Of a stretch of 6,843 nt of DNA, positions 6,119 to 6,843 are shown one piece after another; positions within the stretch are counted from its first letter, which is position 1, and each line of letters starts with the position of its first letter. The position numbers and the translations under genes are program-made. Origin of the DNA: Actinomycetota bacterium (lineage in GTDB: Bacteria; Actinomycetota; Acidimicrobiia; Acidimicrobiales; JACCXE01); the NCBI GenBank assembly GCA_013697265.1, contig JACCXE010000157.1, forward strand, positions 1 through 6,843. Reading direction: 5' to 3'. The notes beneath the pieces were generated by a model, which saw only the letters and a program-made list of their open reading frames with translations, made no database searches and was not told where the DNA came from.

Positions 6119-6843
6119 CCCGCCGGCTGGGGAGCCTGGTCGCGGTGGTCGCGGTGCTCGTTCTGTGGACTACGCCGGCGACCGGGGAACCGGCGCACGC
6201 CCAGCCACAGAGGGCGGCCCGCGTCGGGTTCGGTCCGGGCTTTCCGGCGCTGGTCGACCACGAGTGGGGCTTCGCTCTCGGCGGCTTCGGCGGCGTTGGC
6301 GCCGGCGCCCCCCGTAAGCACACGCCGGTGATCTTCGTGCACGGCAACACGGTGGACGCGGCCGACTGGTACGTCGTGCGCGACGACTTCAAAGCCGCGG
6401 GCTGGACCGACCAGGAACTATGGGCGATCTCCTACAACGGCCTCGGCGGTAATAGCGGCACGGCGACGCAACGTTTCCAGCCCGAAGCCGTGGCCGAGCA
6501 CGCGGCGATGCGCTGGGACGGCAACGTGCGGGTTACGAACAACTCGGTGAATGTGGCCGACCTTTACGACTTGGTGCGGGCCGTGCAGACCTACACGGGA
6601 TCGGCCCGGTTCTCACTCGTCGGCCATTCGTTGGGCGTCACCGTCGCCCGCAAGATGCTCAAGGACCATCCGGAACTGCGCGCCAGTCTTGTCGCCTTCG
6701 TCGGGATCGCGGGCGGCAACCACGGCACGTCGTTTTGCCCGCCCGGCTCTGAGGGCAACGTGGTGAGCTGCGACGAGATCGCCGCCAACACACCGTGGCT
6801 CAACGCGCTGAACGGGGCGAGCGGCAGCGACGAAACCTACGGG
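6115..6843 (+). CDS. Secreted lipase/esterase-like alpha/beta-hydrolase (3' end outside window)
   Basis: A frame opens at GTG 6115, overlapping the previous stop (GTGA), and stays open to the window edge: 243 codons, incomplete. Residues 1-29 form a signal peptide with RR near the start, core LVAVVAVLVLW and cleavage site AHA before Gln30. Sec export is more likely than Tat because the Tat consensus is not complete. The mature part has VIFVHGNTVDAADW (oxyanion HG at 76-77), ELWAISYNGLGG, the nucleophile elbow GHSLG with Ser172 (170-174), and GIAGGNHGTSFCPPG. Cys208 and Cys219 could pair outside the cell. The spacing and the HGN...SYNG...GGNHG pattern recall class 2 lipases and PhaZ7-like depolymerases from memory. 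The catalytic Asp and His lie beyond the window. No Shine-Dalgarno sequence is visible, so translation is probably coupled. The enzyme may release the solute taken up by the importer. Confidence 0.85.
   Translation, partial: MTRRLGSLVAVVAVLVLWTTPATGEPAHAQPQRAARVGFGPGFPALVDHEWGFALGGFGGVGAGAPRKHTPVIFVHGNTVDAADWYVVRDDFKAAGWTDQELWAISYNGLGGNSGTATQRFQPEAVAEHAAMRWDGNVRVTNNSVNVADLYDLVRAVQTYTGSARFSLVGHSLGVTVARKMLKDHPELRASLVAFVGIAGGNHGTSFCPPGSEGNVVSCDEIAANTPWLNALNGASGSDETYG

Overview
The window is a gene-dense, very GC-rich stretch with every supported gene on the + strand. GTG starts, 4-base stop/start overlaps, heavy G/C third positions and a Lys/Ala/Pro-rich protein tail point to a high-GC actinobacterium. 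An Acidimicrobiia-like lineage is my best guess, but that is inference from style and not from a marker gene.

Layout. Positions 1-143 hold the C-terminal end of an unidentified upstream gene. A 35-base gap with a good Shine-Dalgarno sequence leads into a complete HAAT-type (branched-chain amino acid/amide, Liv family) ABC importer. It consists of a lipoprotein substrate-binding protein (179-1624), a LivH-type permease (1625-2506), a single polypeptide joining a LivM-type permease to a LivG-type ATPase (2506-4353), and a LivF-type ATPase with an unusual basic repeat tail (4350-5249). Two alpha/beta-hydrolases of different families follow with no gap. One looks cytoplasmic (5246-6118). The other is a signal-peptide-bearing lipase/esterase-like protein (6115 to the window edge, incomplete) that starts with GTG and runs off the end.

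From 179 onward, each gene begins at, or overlaps, the stop codon of the one before (TAGATG, TAGTG, GTGA, ATGA, GTGA). The six genes therefore look like one translationally coupled operon. The simplest model is that the lipoprotein captures a small solute outside the membrane, LivH and LivM form the channel, and the LivG domain and LivF power it. The secreted hydrolase may release the solute from a larger ester or polymer, and the cytoplasmic hydrolase may process it after import. The real substrate cannot be read from the sequence, and 'branched-chain amino acid' is only the family default.

The most distinctive features are the four perfectly phased 11-residue Lys-rich repeats at the end of LivF, the LivM-LivG fusion, and the coupling of an importer to one secreted and one cytoplasmic hydrolase. 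I saw no RNA gene, mobile element, CRISPR array or clear terminator, and no gene-free stretch longer than 35 bases.
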